NCBI RefSeq assembly: GCF_026898155.1
Contig: NZ_CP114029.1
Span: 1,061,501-1,125,500 of the forward strand
Reading direction: 5' to 3'
Source: Jiella pelagia
Lineage (GTDB): Bacteria > Pseudomonadota > Alphaproteobacteria > Rhizobiales > Rhizobiaceae
DNA length: 64,000 nucleotides
Shown here: positions 1 to 9,528 of the stretch, one piece after another
Layout of the letters: every line of letters starts with the position of its first letter
How positions within the stretch are numbered: the stretch's first letter is position 1
Notes under the pieces: model-generated
The model's input: the letters and a program-made list of their open reading frames with translations, nothing else
Told to the model about the DNA's origin: nothing
Database searches by the model: none
Made by a program: the position numbers and the translations under genes

Positions 1-1093
1 TTAGGAGTTCGGCTCCAATCCGGCCGAGTGGCAGGATCTGCTCGGCCCCACCGCGTTCGACCGCCTCCTTCGGCATACCGAACACCACGCAGGTCTCCTC
101 GTTCTGGGCGATGGTGCGTCCGCCCGTCTGCCGGATCTCCAGGAGGCCGCGGGCGCCGTCGTCGCCCATGCCGGTCAGGATCGCGGCGACGACGTTCGGC
201 CCGCCATTCTGCGCGGCCGACCGGAACAGAACGTCGACCGAGGGGCGGTGCCGGCAGACCGCCGGTCCCTCGGCGATCGTGACCGTGTACCGACTTCCCG
301 CCCGGCGCAGCATCATGTGGCGGTTACCGGGCGCGATCAGCACCTGACCCGGCCGCACGAGGTCGCCGTCGCGTGCTTCCATGACCCGTGGGGCGCAGAG
401 ACCGTCGAGCCGGCGGGCGAAGGCCCCGGTGAACCCCTCGGGCATGTGCTGGACGACGAGCGTCGCAGGACAGTCGGCCGGCAGCGTGCTGAGAACCGCC
501 GCCAGAGCCTCCGTGCCGCCGGTCGAGGCGCCGAGGCATATGACGGCCTCGGTCGCGGGAATGGACAGCTTCAGCTTCTCCGCCCGCTCCGGCGAGATTG
601 CCGGAATGAGGATGTCGGCGAGGTTCTTGGCCTCGACGGACAACTTCACCGGCCGCGGCTTGCGCGAGCGGACACGAGCATGCGCGGCCGCCTTGGCGAC
701 GTCACAGATCGTCATCGCCGCATCGCGCAAGTGCTGCGCCGTGTGGACCTTCGGCTTGGTGATCACGTCCACGGCGCCGGCAGCGAGCGCCTGCATCATC
801 ATGTCGGAGCCCTCTTGGGTCAGCCCCGAGCAGATGACGACCGGGATCGGCCGTTGGGCCATGATCTTCTTGAGGAAGGTCAGCCCGTCCATCTTCGGCA
901 TCTCGATGTCGAGGAAGATCACGTCGGGGATCTCGGCCCGGATCATTTCGGCAGCGGCATAGGCATCGGGCGCCGAACCCATCACCGCGATCTCCGGGTC
1001 GCCGGCGAGGATGGAACCGAGCACCGTCCGGACCGAGGGGGAATCGTCGACGATCAGGACGCGGATCTTTGCACTGGTCTGTCCGTTCGCCAC
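1..1093 (-). CDS. cheB: CheB chemotaxis protein-glutamate methylesterase (3' end outside window)
   Basis: CheB demethylates (and deamidates) chemoreceptor glutamates after phosphorylation by CheA. Translating the minus strand from GTG at 1091-1093 gives an open frame of 364 codons to the window edge, close to full CheB length, so only a few C-terminal residues should be missing. An N-terminal receiver domain has DD near residue 17 and the phospho-acceptor Asp near residue 62 (FLDIEMPKMDG). The C-terminal esterase shows the Ser motif GASTGG, the His motif VVQHMPEGF and the Asp motif LTGMGDDGA, so the catalytic triad is present. A purine-rich AAGGGGAGA lies just upstream of GTG. It is the last gene of the chemotaxis operon, 14 bp after cheR. 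Confidence 0.93.
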   Translation of the reverse strand, partial: MANGQTSAKIRVLIVDDSPSVRTVLGSILAGDPEIAVMGSAPDAYAAAEMIRAEIPDVIFLDIEMPKMDGLTFLKKIMAQRPIPVVICSGLTQEGSDMMMQALAAGAVDVITKPKVHTAQHLRDAAMTICDVAKAAAHARVRSRKPRPVKLSVEAKNLADILIPAISPERAEKLKLSIPATEAVICLGASTGGTEALAAVLSTLPADCPATLVVQHMPEGFTGAFARRLDGLCAPRVMEARDGDLVRPGQVLIAPGNRHMMLRRAGSRYTVTIAEGPAVCRHRPSVDVLFRSAAQNGGPNVVAAILTGMGDDGARGLLEIRQTGGRTIAQNEETCVVFGMPKEAVERGGAEQILPLGRIGAELL

Positions 1094-1107
1094 CTTGGTT
1101 TCTCCCC

Positions 1108-1968
1108 TTACTGCTTCTGAAAGACACCGGAGGCGATCTGGCTAACCGAACCCTCCCGGACGATCATCGATTCGGAATGACCGACGATCAGGTACCCGCC
1201 CGGCCGGACATGTCCGAGGAGACGCGCGACCACGGCTTCTTGGTCGGTCTTGTCGAAATAGATCAGGACGTTGCGCAGAAACACGATGTCGACGTCGCGG
1301 TCGTAGGGATAGCTCTCGTCCATGAGGTTCATGCGCTCGAAGAGCACGCGCTTGCGGATTGCCGGAGCGATGCGGACCTGATCGCCCCGATCCGGACCGC
1401 GACCCCTGAGGATATATCTCTCGGCAAGGCGCGGCGGCACCGGATCGATGGCGCCGAGCGGATAGATCGCCTCGCGGGCCGTTTTGAGGACCGACGTCGA
1501 GATGTCGGTCCCGAGAATCGCGTAGCGAAAGAACCGGCCGCGATCGATCATGTCCTGCAGGATCATCGCGATCGAATAGGCTTCGGCCCCGTTCGAGCTT
1601 GCCGCGCTCCAGATCTTGAGGGTGGGCCGCTCCTGCCTGCGGCGCTGCAGGAGATCTGGAACCAGTTGCCGTTCCATGAGAACGAGATGCTCCTCCTCGC
1701 GAAAGAAGTCGGTCTTGTTGGTGGTGATGGCGTCGATGATGTGCACCATCTCGCCTTCCAGACCGCCTTCGTCGAAGAGGTGCCGGCAATAGGCCGAGAA
1801 GCTGCTCTCGCCGATCTGCCGGAACCGCTTGCGCAGCCGGCTCTCGACCATCAGGCGCTTCTGGACCGTCAGCCTGATGCCGATCGTCTCTCCGACAAGG
1901 GCGGATATCCGCTCGAAATCGGCGGCCTGGATATGATCGTGACCGGTGTTCGACGCAAGGGCGCCCAT
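1108..1968 (-). CDS. cheR: CheR chemotaxis protein-glutamate O-methyltransferase
   Basis: CheR transfers methyl groups from S-adenosylmethionine to chemoreceptor glutamates. The 286-residue protein, starting at the ATG 1966-1968 (MGALASNTGHD), has the usual N-terminal helical domain (residues 1-80) and a C-terminal SAM-binding domain with IWSAASSNGAEAYS, ILGTDISTSVL and FLRNVLIYFDK, all standard CheR motifs. The open frame extends 29 codons upstream, but that part is arginine-rich and unlike the family, so the internal ATG is preferred. It lies between cheW (46 bp upstream) and cheB (14 bp downstream) in the minus-strand operon. Confidence 0.93.
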   Translation of the reverse strand: MGALASNTGHDHIQAADFERISALVGETIGIRLTVQKRLMVESRLRKRFRQIGESSFSAYCRHLFDEGGLEGEMVHIIDAITTNKTDFFREEEHLVLMERQLVPDLLQRRRQERPTLKIWSAASSNGAEAYSIAMILQDMIDRGRFFRYAILGTDISTSVLKTAREAIYPLGAIDPVPPRLAERYILRGRGPDRGDQVRIAPAIRKRVLFERMNLMDESYPYDRDVDIVFLRNVLIYFDKTDQEAVVARLLGHVRPGGYLIVGHSESMIVREGSVSQIASGVFQKQ

Positions 1969-2014
1969 GGGTGTCCGCTTTCTGTATCGCCGGGAAGAGC
2001 CGGAGCGGCCGCCG

Positions 2015-2485
2015 TCAGGCGGCGATCGCTCCCTGCGCAACGTCGACCTCGGCAAACAGCCGATCGACGTCGAAGACCGTTACGAAGGCGCCGTTGCGCC
2101 GGCCGATGCCGGTGATCGCGCCGGCATTCCAGTTGCTGGCGCCGATCTCGGGAGGCGCCTCCAGCGCCTCCTCGTCGAGCGAGGTCACTTCGAACACCCG
2201 GTCCGTCTTCAGGCCGAAGACCGTCTCGCCGCTTCGGCGCATCATCGTGAGGACGACGATGCGGGTGTTCGGCGAATCCGCCGCCTCCTCCAGTCCGAGC
2301 AGCCGTCTCGCATCGACCACGGGGACGCTCGCCCCGCGAACGTCGATCATGCCGAGGAGTTCGGCGGGGCTGCGCGGCAGCCGGGAGATCGGCGCAAGAT
2401 CCAGGATTTCCCGGACCCGGCCGACCGGTGCGGCGAAGAGATCCTCCGCCACACCGAAAGTGAGATACTGGACGATCTGGTTCAT
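2015..2485 (-). CDS. cheW: CheW-type chemotaxis coupling protein (first of two)
   Basis: A 156-residue single-domain CheW protein (MNQIVQYLTFGVAEDLFAAP). Family members link receptors to the CheA kinase through a two-lobed beta-barrel fold. Typical features are the GMIDVRGASVPVVD segment and the conserved hydrophobic strands. A GTG two codons upstream is also possible; the ATG at 2483-2485 is better spaced from the GAGAGGGG ribosome binding site. It sits 11 bp after mcp and upstream of cheR. It is only distantly similar to the second CheW-like protein at 4216-4695, so the two probably have different partners or arose by old duplication. Confidence 0.9.
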   Translation of the reverse strand: MNQIVQYLTFGVAEDLFAAPVGRVREILDLAPISRLPRSPAELLGMIDVRGASVPVVDARRLLGLEEAADSPNTRIVVLTMMRRSGETVFGLKTDRVFEVTSLDEEALEAPPEIGASNWNAGAITGIGRRNGAFVTVFDVDRLFAEVDVAQGAIAA

Positions 2486-2496
2486 GATCACCCCTC

Positions 2497-4194
2497 TCAG
2501 GCAGCCGAACGGCGGGCAAATTCCGCGTCGAGATCGTCGCCGGCCTCGTGCATGTCGAGATCGAAGCCGCCGCCCTTGCCGTGCATGCGGTCCGACATCT
2601 TGCGCAGGGCGCGTTCGGCTTCCGGGGTCACCTTGGTCTTTGTCCGGGCACCCGTCTTGGCCGCGGCGACCGCTCTCGAAGCGCTGCGGGGCGACTGGGC
2701 GCCATCATCCAGCTTGAAGTAGCTAATCGCGCCGGCGAGCTGCTCGGCCTGGCTCGCCAGTTCCTCGGCGGTCGAGGACATTTCCTCGGCGGCCGCGGTG
2801 TTCTGCTGGGTGACCTTGTCGAGCTGCTGGATGGCGGAATTGACTTGCCCGGCACCGACCGTCTGCTCGCGGCTGGAGGAGGAGATCTCCTCGACGAGCT
2901 TTGCCGTGCTCTGGATGTCGGGAACAAGCTTGGCGAGCATGTCGCCGGCCTGCTGCGCCGCCTTGACCGTGTTGCCGGACAGGCCGGAGATCTCGGTCGC
3001 TGCCGCCTGGCTGCGCTCGGCGAGCTTGCGCACCTCGGAGGCGACGACCGCAAAGCCGCGTCCATGCTCGCCGGCCCGTGCGGCTTCGACCGCCGCATTG
3101 AGGGCGAGGAGATCGGTCTGGCGGGCGATTTCCTGCACCACCATGATCTTCTCGGCGATGGTCTGCATCGCCGTGACGGCACTCGCGACGGCTTCGCCGC
3201 TGGCGATGGCGTCGGTCGCCGAACGCTTGGCGATGGCTTCGGTCTGGGCGGCGTTGTCGGCGCTCTGTTTGACGTTGGCAGCCATCTCTTCCATCGACGC
3301 CGAGGCTTCTTCGGTGGAGGAGGCCTGCTCCGTCGCACCCTGCGAGAGCTGCTCGGCCGTCGCCGACATCTCCTCCGAACCTGATGCGACGTTGCGGGAC
3401 GCGGATGCGACGTCGCCAACGACCTCGCGCAGCTTCTCGACCATGCGGTTCAGCGTCACGAGAACGTCGGAGATCTCGTCGTTCGACTTTACCTCGACCG
3501 TGGTGCGCAGGTCGCCGCCGGCAACGGTCTCGGCAAGCTGCTGCGCATTTCGCAGGCCGCGGGAGATCGACAGGATGATCCACAGTGCGGCAAGCGCCGC
3601 AAAGACAACCGAGCCGATCAGGATGCCGAAGACGAGGTTGCGGGCGAAGACGTAGAGATCGGTGTTGGCCTGATTGGCCTCGTCGAGCTGCTGAGTGTTG
3701 AGGTCGACGATCTTCTGAAGGGTCACCGCGGCCTCCTGCCGGGAGGCGAGTGCCGCGCCTTGCGACAGCGCGAAGGCCTGCTCGTTCTGGTTCAGGAGCG
3801 CCAGCCGCTGGATCTCGGCGTGGTTCACGATGTACTTGTCGAAGGCTGCCGTGAAGGCGTCGACGTTCGGCTTTCCGGCCTCGGACGAAATCGAACGCAG
3901 CTTGGCCGCCTTTTCGCGGATCTCAGCGATTTCCTCGTCCATCGCCGTGATGATGTTCGCCATGTCTTTGTCGTCGACCGTCAGGATCAGGTCATTCTCC
4001 TCGCGACCAAGGCGGGTGTTTTGAACATCGATATCGTTGGCGATCTGGATCCGCGCGACGTTGCCGGTCACGGCGTTATCGAAGGAGTCGTTCAGCTTCG
4101 ACAGATTGTCGGTGGCGATCAGCATGCCGCCGGCCGACAGGGCGATGACGACGACGAAGGTCGCGGCCAGCTTGAGCTTCAGGGTCAGTCTCAT
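2497..4194 (-). CDS. Methyl-accepting chemotaxis protein
   Basis: A 565-residue transmembrane chemoreceptor. An N-terminal membrane segment (about residues 8-30) is followed by a 150-residue helical periplasmic sensor domain, a second membrane segment (about 180-208), a HAMP linker and a long cytoplasmic coiled coil. The hairpin tip that contacts CheA and CheW is present ([20 protein letters not shown] and [19 protein letters not shown]). The sensor region looks like a four-helix bundle; its ligand cannot be read from sequence. The C-terminus is acidic and charged, with no obvious CheR-tethering pentapeptide. It is encoded between the two cheW genes, so it is probably the main receptor signalling through this cluster. 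Confidence 0.93.
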   Translation of the reverse strand: MRLTLKLKLAATFVVVIALSAGGMLIATDNLSKLNDSFDNAVTGNVARIQIANDIDVQNTRLGREENDLILTVDDKDMANIITAMDEEIAEIREKAAKLRSISSEAGKPNVDAFTAAFDKYIVNHAEIQRLALLNQNEQAFALSQGAALASRQEAAVTLQKIVDLNTQQLDEANQANTDLYVFARNLVFGILIGSVVFAALAALWIILSISRGLRNAQQLAETVAGGDLRTTVEVKSNDEISDVLVTLNRMVEKLREVVGDVASASRNVASGSEEMSATAEQLSQGATEQASSTEEASASMEEMAANVKQSADNAAQTEAIAKRSATDAIASGEAVASAVTAMQTIAEKIMVVQEIARQTDLLALNAAVEAARAGEHGRGFAVVASEVRKLAERSQAAATEISGLSGNTVKAAQQAGDMLAKLVPDIQSTAKLVEEISSSSREQTVGAGQVNSAIQQLDKVTQQNTAAAEEMSSTAEELASQAEQLAGAISYFKLDDGAQSPRSASRAVAAAKTGARTKTKVTPEAERALRKMSDRMHGKGGGFDLDMHEAGDDLDAEFARRSAA

Positions 4195-4215
4195 GGTATT
4201 GCCTTTCGGTGGTTC

Positions 4216-4695
4216 TTAAGCCGCTGCGGCGTCGAGGCCGCCTTCGTTGCGGAAGATGCGTTGCATGTCGGGGATGATGATGAAGCCGTCGTCTCGCTTG
4301 CCGATGCTGCGGATGAAGGCCGGTGGCCAGCGCATGCCGACGGCCGGAACCGTCTCCATGGAGCCGGCGTCGATTTCGGTGACCTCGTGGACCTTGTCGG
4401 CCAGGATCCCTGCCACCATGAGATCTCCGTCGAGGTCGAACTCGACGACGACGATGCGCGTGTCCTGGTCCGTCGGCGGCCGCTCCATGCCGAAGACGAC
4501 CCGAAGATCCGCAAGCGGCACGACGGTGCCGCGCACGTTGATGAGGCCGCCGACGAATTCCGGCGCGTTGGGGACCCGGGTGATCGGCACGGGATCAAGA
4601 ATCTCGCGGACGCTCGTCGCTTCCAGCGCGAAGATCTCGTCCTGAAGCCGGATGGTCAGGGCATGCATGACGGTCTTCTCCGAATGTGCGGTCAT
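4216..4695 (-). CDS. cheW: CheW-type chemotaxis coupling protein (second)
   Basis: A 159-residue CheW-domain protein (MTAHSEKTVMHALTIRLQDE...). Hallmarks are EATSVREILDPVPITRVPNA, GLINVRGTVVPLADL and the C-terminal strand with VPAVGMRWP. The start is set by the ATGA overlap with the cheA stop (ATG 4693-4695, TGA 4692-4694), implying translational coupling to CheA. The much longer open frame upstream is antisense-like and overlaps cheA, so it is ignored. The extended hydrophobic tail (PAFIRSIGKRDDGFIIIPDM) resembles coupling proteins that bind CheA directly. The receptor gene follows after 21 bp. Confidence 0.9.
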   Translation of the reverse strand: MTAHSEKTVMHALTIRLQDEIFALEATSVREILDPVPITRVPNAPEFVGGLINVRGTVVPLADLRVVFGMERPPTDQDTRIVVVEFDLDGDLMVAGILADKVHEVTEIDAGSMETVPAVGMRWPPAFIRSIGKRDDGFIIIPDMQRIFRNEGGLDAAAA

Positions 4696-6641
4696 GCCGC
4701 CCTCCCCAGCACGTCGTCGCGCCGGCTTTCTTCGAGCTTCTGTCCGAAGCCGACGAGGTTCATGACGTCGAGGATGAGAGCGACGGTGCCGTCGCCGAGG
4801 ATGGTCGCGCCCGAAAAGGTCTTCAGGGACGAGTGCAGCCGCGACAGTTGCTTGATGACCGTCTGGTTGTTGCCGATGATCTGATCGACGACGAGCCCGA
4901 TGCGGATCTGGCCGGACGAGACGATCACCACCTTCTGGTAGACGTCCGCCTCGCCTTCGGCATGGAAGAGATCGCGCAGCCGCATGAAGGGAACCAACTC
5001 CCCGCGCACATCGAGGAAACTGCGCCCGCGCATCTCGCCGGCGTTCTTCGGCAGTTCGATGCATTCCTCGACCGCGGCGAGCGGGATCGTGTAGCGACCC
5101 GACCCGACCCGGACGAGCAGTCCGTCGATGATCGCCAGCGTCAACGGCAGCCGAAGGGTGACCTCGGTGCCGTGACCGGGCTCGCTGGCCAGATCGATGG
5201 AACCGCGAAGGCCCTCGATCGTCCGCTTGACGACGTCCATGCCGACGCCGCGCCCGGACAGGGAGGTGACGGACTGGGAGGTGGAGAAGCCGGCCTCGAA
5301 GATCAGGCGATTGACGTCCGCCTCAGCGAGCACCGCGCCCGGAGCGATCACGCCGCTCGCCTCGGCCTTGGCGCGGATGCGGGCCGTATCGAGGCCGGCG
5401 CCGTCGTCGGCGATGGTGATGGCGACTTCCGCCCCGCGATGCGCCGCAGATAGACGAAGCGTCGCGGTGTCGCCTTTCCCGCTCGCCCGTCGCTCCTCGC
5501 TTTGCTCGATGCCGTGGTCCATCGCGTTGCGGATGAGATGCACCAAGGGATCTGCAAGCTGCTCGATGACGGTCTTGTCGAGTTCGGTCTCCTCGCCGGT
5601 CGTCACCAGGTTCACCTGCTTGCCGAGATCCTGCGACAGATCGTGGACGAGCCGGCGGAAGCGGCCGAACAGCGTCCCGATCGGGACCATGCGTGTGCCC
5701 ATCGTGGTGTCGCGCAGGCTGGAAGTCAGCCGTTCGATGTCCTCCGCGATGCTGACGAGAGCCGGATCGTGCCGGCTGACGGCGATCTGGCTGAGGCGGG
5801 CCTGGGCGATGACGAGTTCGCCCACCCGGTCCATCAGTTCGTCCAGCCGCTCGGCCGGCACGCGCAAGGTCGCCGCCTTGTCCTTCTGCGCCACGCCGGC
5901 AGCTTCGCGCTCCGGCTCGCGCCGAAGGGCTTCGCTGGCCGTGGCAGCTTGCGGGGGTGCTTCATCGGCAGCGGCATTTTCGACCCCGCCGCCGCCGCTG
6001 CGCTCGATCGTCAGTTCCATATCATCGCGGATGAACAGGAAGACGTCCTCGATCGCCAGCGGATCGACCGGGCCGCCGATCTCCAGTGCCCAGGCCCGAT
6101 AAAGATAGTCTGGGTCAATGTCGCCGACCGGAGCAACTGCTTCGGAGCGGCTGACGATATTGCAGGGACCGAGCGAACGCATCTCGTCGAGAAGAAGAAC
6201 CGGATTGGTTCCCAGCATCAACGCGTTTTCCGGCAGACGAAAGTTCACCCGCCAGACGGGCTCGCAGGGACCGGAGATCGCTGCCGCCAGGGCGGCCAGG
6301 ATCTCCGAACCCGCAGAGGCGTCGACAGACGCCGCATCCGTGATCAGCGCCGCCACATGATCCTTGGCCTGAAGCGCGGCGGCAATCAACTCGCCGCTTG
6401 CTGGCGCCTCGCCTTTACGGACCTTGTCGAACGCCGTCTCAAAATCGTGGATGAAGGCGGAGACGGCCGTGAAGCCGAACATTGCCCCCGAGCCCTTCAA
6501 CGTATGGAGCGCACGGAATGCAGAAGAAACAAGGTCTTCGTCGCCGGGACGCCTCTCCAGATCGAGGAGCGACTGTTCCAGGATTTCGAGAAGGTCGGCA
6601 GCCTCTTGGCGGAACGTGTCAGCCGGATCAATGCTAGTCAT
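4692..6641 (-). CDS. cheA: CheA chemotaxis histidine kinase
   Basis: CheA autophosphorylates on His and passes the phosphate to CheY and CheB. The 649-residue protein starts at ATG 6639-6641, which overlaps the cheY stop as ATGA. An N-terminal Hpt domain contains the phospho-His (about residue 46, RALHTLKGSG). A proline/alanine-rich linker leads to the dimerization helices (about 260-330), then the ATPase domain with N box HLIRNAMDHGIE, G1 box DDGAGLD and G2 box GRGVGMDVV, and a C-terminal CheW-like regulatory domain. A separate CheY/CheB-binding P2 domain is not obvious. All catalytic motifs are intact. Confidence 0.95.
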   Translation of the reverse strand: MTSIDPADTFRQEAADLLEILEQSLLDLERRPGDEDLVSSAFRALHTLKGSGAMFGFTAVSAFIHDFETAFDKVRKGEAPASGELIAAALQAKDHVAALITDAASVDASAGSEILAALAAAISGPCEPVWRVNFRLPENALMLGTNPVLLLDEMRSLGPCNIVSRSEAVAPVGDIDPDYLYRAWALEIGGPVDPLAIEDVFLFIRDDMELTIERSGGGGVENAAADEAPPQAATASEALRREPEREAAGVAQKDKAATLRVPAERLDELMDRVGELVIAQARLSQIAVSRHDPALVSIAEDIERLTSSLRDTTMGTRMVPIGTLFGRFRRLVHDLSQDLGKQVNLVTTGEETELDKTVIEQLADPLVHLIRNAMDHGIEQSEERRASGKGDTATLRLSAAHRGAEVAITIADDGAGLDTARIRAKAEASGVIAPGAVLAEADVNRLIFEAGFSTSQSVTSLSGRGVGMDVVKRTIEGLRGSIDLASEPGHGTEVTLRLPLTLAIIDGLLVRVGSGRYTIPLAAVEECIELPKNAGEMRGRSFLDVRGELVPFMRLRDLFHAEGEADVYQKVVIVSSGQIRIGLVVDQIIGNNQTVIKQLSRLHSSLKTFSGATILGDGTVALILDVMNLVGFGQKLEESRRDDVLGRAA

Positions 6642-7006
6642 GCGCCCGCCACCCTCCGGACGACAGCCAAAAGCTGATCGGGCTGGAACGGCTTCACCAT
6701 CCATCCGGTCGCGCCGGCCTGCTTGGCCTCTTCCTTCACCGCAGCCGAGGATTCCGTTGTCAGAAAGATGATCGGCACACCGTTACTGGCAGGAGCGGCA
6801 CGATAATTCCGGATGAAGGTCAGGCCGTCCATCACCGGCATGTTGAGGTCGGTGACGACGGCGTGGACCTTGTTCGCCAGTGCCTTGGTCAGCGCCTCGG
6901 CACCGTTGGCGGCTTCAAGCACCTGATAACCGGCGCCCTTGAGCGTCAGTCCGACGACCTGCCGTACCGACGGCGAATCGTCGACCATAAGGATTGTCTT
7001 GGTCAT
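6638..7006 (-). CDS. cheY: CheY response regulator
   Basis: A 122-residue single receiver domain, the length of stand-alone CheY. The acidic pocket DD (residues 9-10), the phospho-acceptor Asp53 (VVTDLNMPVMDG), the conserved Thr (FLTTES) and Lys (MVKPF) are all present. It is the first gene of the minus-strand chemotaxis operon, and its stop overlaps the cheA start. After phosphorylation by CheA it would bind the flagellar switch; in alphaproteobacteria with several CheY proteins, one such as this may instead act as a phosphate sink. Confidence 0.93.
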   Translation of the reverse strand: MTKTILMVDDSPSVRQVVGLTLKGAGYQVLEAANGAEALTKALANKVHAVVTDLNMPVMDGLTFIRNYRAAPASNGVPIIFLTTESSAAVKEEAKQAGATGWMVKPFQPDQLLAVVRRVAGA

Positions 7007-7513
7007 TCAAGACCCTTTCGATGAAGGACCGGAGAAGTTCTGCGAGACGAAATACGCCGGGCGGCATGTTTTGTCCGACAGACCATTCGGAGATGGACTT
7101 CGAAGAGGATAATCAGTCAGGAGGTGCATCTCTACTTCTTTGATTTATATTTGCGCCATCTCATAATATCGAAAAAGCTAAAGCCGGATTAATCCAGAAT
7201 TTTCAGGATTGATTCTAAATTATACTAGTAAAAATGGCTTTCATATTACGGTCACTATTTATAATTGTGAAATGCTTGGCAATATATATGGTGCACATAC
7301 GATCTTGACGGTGTCTAGATCAATGAAACAACGGACGACGAAGCGGTACTGCTTGGGACTGACGCGCCGGAGCAAAATCCGGGCCAGTGCTAAGGCCGTC
7401 TTCCTCTGGGGGGAGAGCGGCTGGGACTGCTGCCGTGGGAGTCTACGAGCTGAGCGAAGTCAAATCCCTGCTGTTCAGACACGTCGCTCGATGGTGCCGA
7501 CGCTGATGGTCCG
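7007..7513. other. Intergenic region upstream of the chemotaxis operon, with an AT-rich patch
   Basis: About 500 bp without a convincing gene. It must contain the promoter of the leftward chemotaxis operon. Roughly 7137-7320 is clearly AT-rich compared with the rest of the window, and the short open frame there (7209-7517, plus) does not look like a real protein. I could not assign a sigma-factor motif with confidence. Confidence 0.5.
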
Positions 7514-7981
7514 GTGAACGTCCAGACCGTCTGGGGATCTGTTCGGGACCATCACAAGGGACTCGCGGGATCCGGCGCCGCCCGGCACAAACCGCTGACG
7601 CTCGAAGCCGGCGAGTTCATCCGACGTTTCCTCCTGCACGTATTGCCCCAAGGCTTCCATCGCATCCGGCATTACGTGTTCTTGACCGATCCTGACCGCA
7701 AAGCCCGTATCGAGCGCATCCGTCGGCTTCTCGGCGCCCCGGAAACGCCTCAACCATCTGTCGATGAGCCGGAAGTCTCTCAGCCACCCGATATGCGTCC
7801 GTCGGGATCGTCCCGCGCTGGCGCCAGCCGCGAGGACCACCGCCGCGCCCTTCACCAGTCCGGGAGTGTTCGCCATGACCCGGCACAGCAAAATCTCGTC
7901 ACCAGTGCCGCAAGCCGCGTGTCGGGGCATGCATGCCCACGTGCCTGTCGAAAACAGCTGCCGTTCATCCGCATGGCCTGA
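7514..7981 (+). pseudogene. IS91-family transposase remnant
   Basis: The plus-strand frame contains PLTLEAGEFIRRFLLHVLPQ, GFHRIRHYVFL and DRKARIERIRRLLG. These are the conserved C-terminal part of IS91/IS801-type HUH (Y2) transposases, where the usual text is close to 'EFIRRFLLHVLPxGFHRIRHYGFLA'. The catalytic N-terminal half with its paired tyrosines is absent and the sequence after about 7790 no longer resembles the family. It is therefore a decayed fragment rather than an active transposase. No element ends were recognised. Confidence 0.8.
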
Positions 7982-8163
7982 CCTTAGAGAATTGGTCCTC
8001 CTAGTGGTAAAGCCGAGACGGATGACTCCTCACGGAATGCCGGATTTGCGGGCTTTCTGCGGCTGAATCGGGTAGCATCTGTCAGGTTCTGACCACTAGA
8101 CGTACGGTGTTCTCTTAAGCTTTTTCGACCTACCCCATTGCAGCGCCGATCCGTCGGTCACCG

Positions 8164-9528
8164 TTACTCCTGAAACGCGAATCGCCCGGACACCAGGCTG
8201 CGAGGCACGAGACAGGATCGCGTTTCCACACGGCGTTTGACCGAAGAGCGCACGCCGCCGCCGCCGGCCGGGCCGCAGCAGTACAGCGCCAGGACTTCCT
8301 GCGTTGCTGCGTCGGCAGCCGCCCGTCCCGCGGTTCGAACCGCCAGGCGGAGCCGGACCTCCGGCGCCTCATGGGCCGAAAACTGTTCGGCGAAACGTCC
8401 TGCATCGTCGCCGAAGCTCGAGGCGAGCCCGATGAGATCGAACCGGTGGGCGATCGTCTCGATGCCCCTCACCTTGAGGCGTTCCTCGACGATCTCCGCC
8501 GCCAGCCGCGCGCGCGCCATGCAGCCCGGACCGGCATAGGAAATCTCCGCCTCGCCCAGCCAGTCGCCCTCATAGCCGAGCGTCGCCTTCAACCGGTCTG
8601 GCGGAGGCTTGCCCTTCGCCCCCTCGACGCGGATCCGATCCGGGCCGATTTCGCGGATCGAAACCCCGGTGATATCGAGCGTCACGTCTGGTGTGAGATA
8701 GGCTGCCGGGTCGTGGATCTCGTAGAGCAGCTGTTCGATTGCGGTGGCGCGATCGATCCGTCCGCCTGTGTCGGCGGGCTTGAATATCTCCAGGGAGCCG
8801 TCCGCCTCGACCGCACCGATCGGAAAGCCGATCTCGGCCATGCGCGGAACGCTCTTGAAGCCCGGATCGGCGAAGTAACCGCCGCTGATCTGGCTGCCGC
8901 ATTCGAGCAGGTGGCCGGCGAGCGTCCCGGCGGCGATGCGGTCGAGATCGTCGAAGGACCAGCCGTGATGGGCGACGAGTGGTCCGAGCACGAGCGCCGG
9001 ATCGGCGACCCGGCCGGCAACGACGATCTGGGCGTCAGCCCGCAGCGCATCGGCGATGGCCCCTGCCCCGATATAGGCGTTGGCCGAGACCATTGGCCCC
9101 GGCGGCGGCGGCAACGCCCCATCCTCAGGCCACGGCGCCATGTCCTCGGGCCTCAAGACGGGAAGGATGTCGTCGCCCTCGACCACCGCAATCCGCGGCG
9201 TGGCAGATCCCAGCTCCGCCGCCAAAGCGCGAATACGGCGAGCGGCAGCCTTCGGATTGGCACAGCCGAAATTGCCGACGATGGCGACGCCGCCCTCCAG
9301 CGCCTCAGACAGGATCGGCCGCAGCATCTGGTCGAGCAGCGGCTCATAGCCGGCTTGCGGATCGGCCGTTCGCGCCAGCTGACCGAGCGCAAGGGTGCGC
9401 TCGCCGATCGTCTCGAAGATGATCGTCCCGCCTCCCCGCCGGGCGATCTCGCGCACGACGGGACCGGCGGCATCCACCCGGTCACCGGAAAATCCGGCGC
9501 CCGAGCCGATCAGGCACGGCGCGGTCAT
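8164..9528 (-). CDS. AtuA / DUF1446 family acyclic terpene utilization-like protein
   Basis: A 454-residue protein (MTAPCLIGSGAGFSGDRVDA) of the DUF1446/AtuA family, named for Pseudomonas acyclic terpene catabolism but common in other acid-catabolic operons. The N-terminal GSGAGFSGDR and the central VVAGRVADPALVLGPL and LLECGSQISGGYFADP are characteristic. The biochemical role of the family is not established. The start ATG overlaps the stop of the upstream TRAP permease as ATGA, so it is the last gene of a TAXI-TRAP operon. Its natural small partner, an AtuA ferredoxin-fold-like domain protein, is encoded separately as the first gene of the operon (12559-12885). Confidence 0.88.
   Translation of the reverse strand: MTAPCLIGSGAGFSGDRVDAAGPVVREIARRGGGTIIFETIGERTLALGQLARTADPQAGYEPLLDQMLRPILSEALEGGVAIVGNFGCANPKAAARRIRALAAELGSATPRIAVVEGDDILPVLRPEDMAPWPEDGALPPPPGPMVSANAYIGAGAIADALRADAQIVVAGRVADPALVLGPLVAHHGWSFDDLDRIAAGTLAGHLLECGSQISGGYFADPGFKSVPRMAEIGFPIGAVEADGSLEIFKPADTGGRIDRATAIEQLLYEIHDPAAYLTPDVTLDITGVSIREIGPDRIRVEGAKGKPPPDRLKATLGYEGDWLGEAEISYAGPGCMARARLAAEIVEERLKVRGIETIAHRFDLIGLASSFGDDAGRFAEQFSAHEAPEVRLRLAVRTAGRAAADAATQEVLALYCCGPAGGGGVRSSVKRRVETRSCLVPRSLVSGRFAFQE

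Noticed and set aside
7209..7517. Plus-strand 102-codon frame upstream of the IS91 remnant
   Set aside because: It lies in an AT-rich intergenic patch and shows no recognisable domain or convincing ribosome binding site.
1..8100. Long plus-strand frames opposite the chemotaxis genes
   Set aside because: They are high-GC antisense shadows with no domain resemblance, while the minus strand encodes clear chemotaxis proteins.
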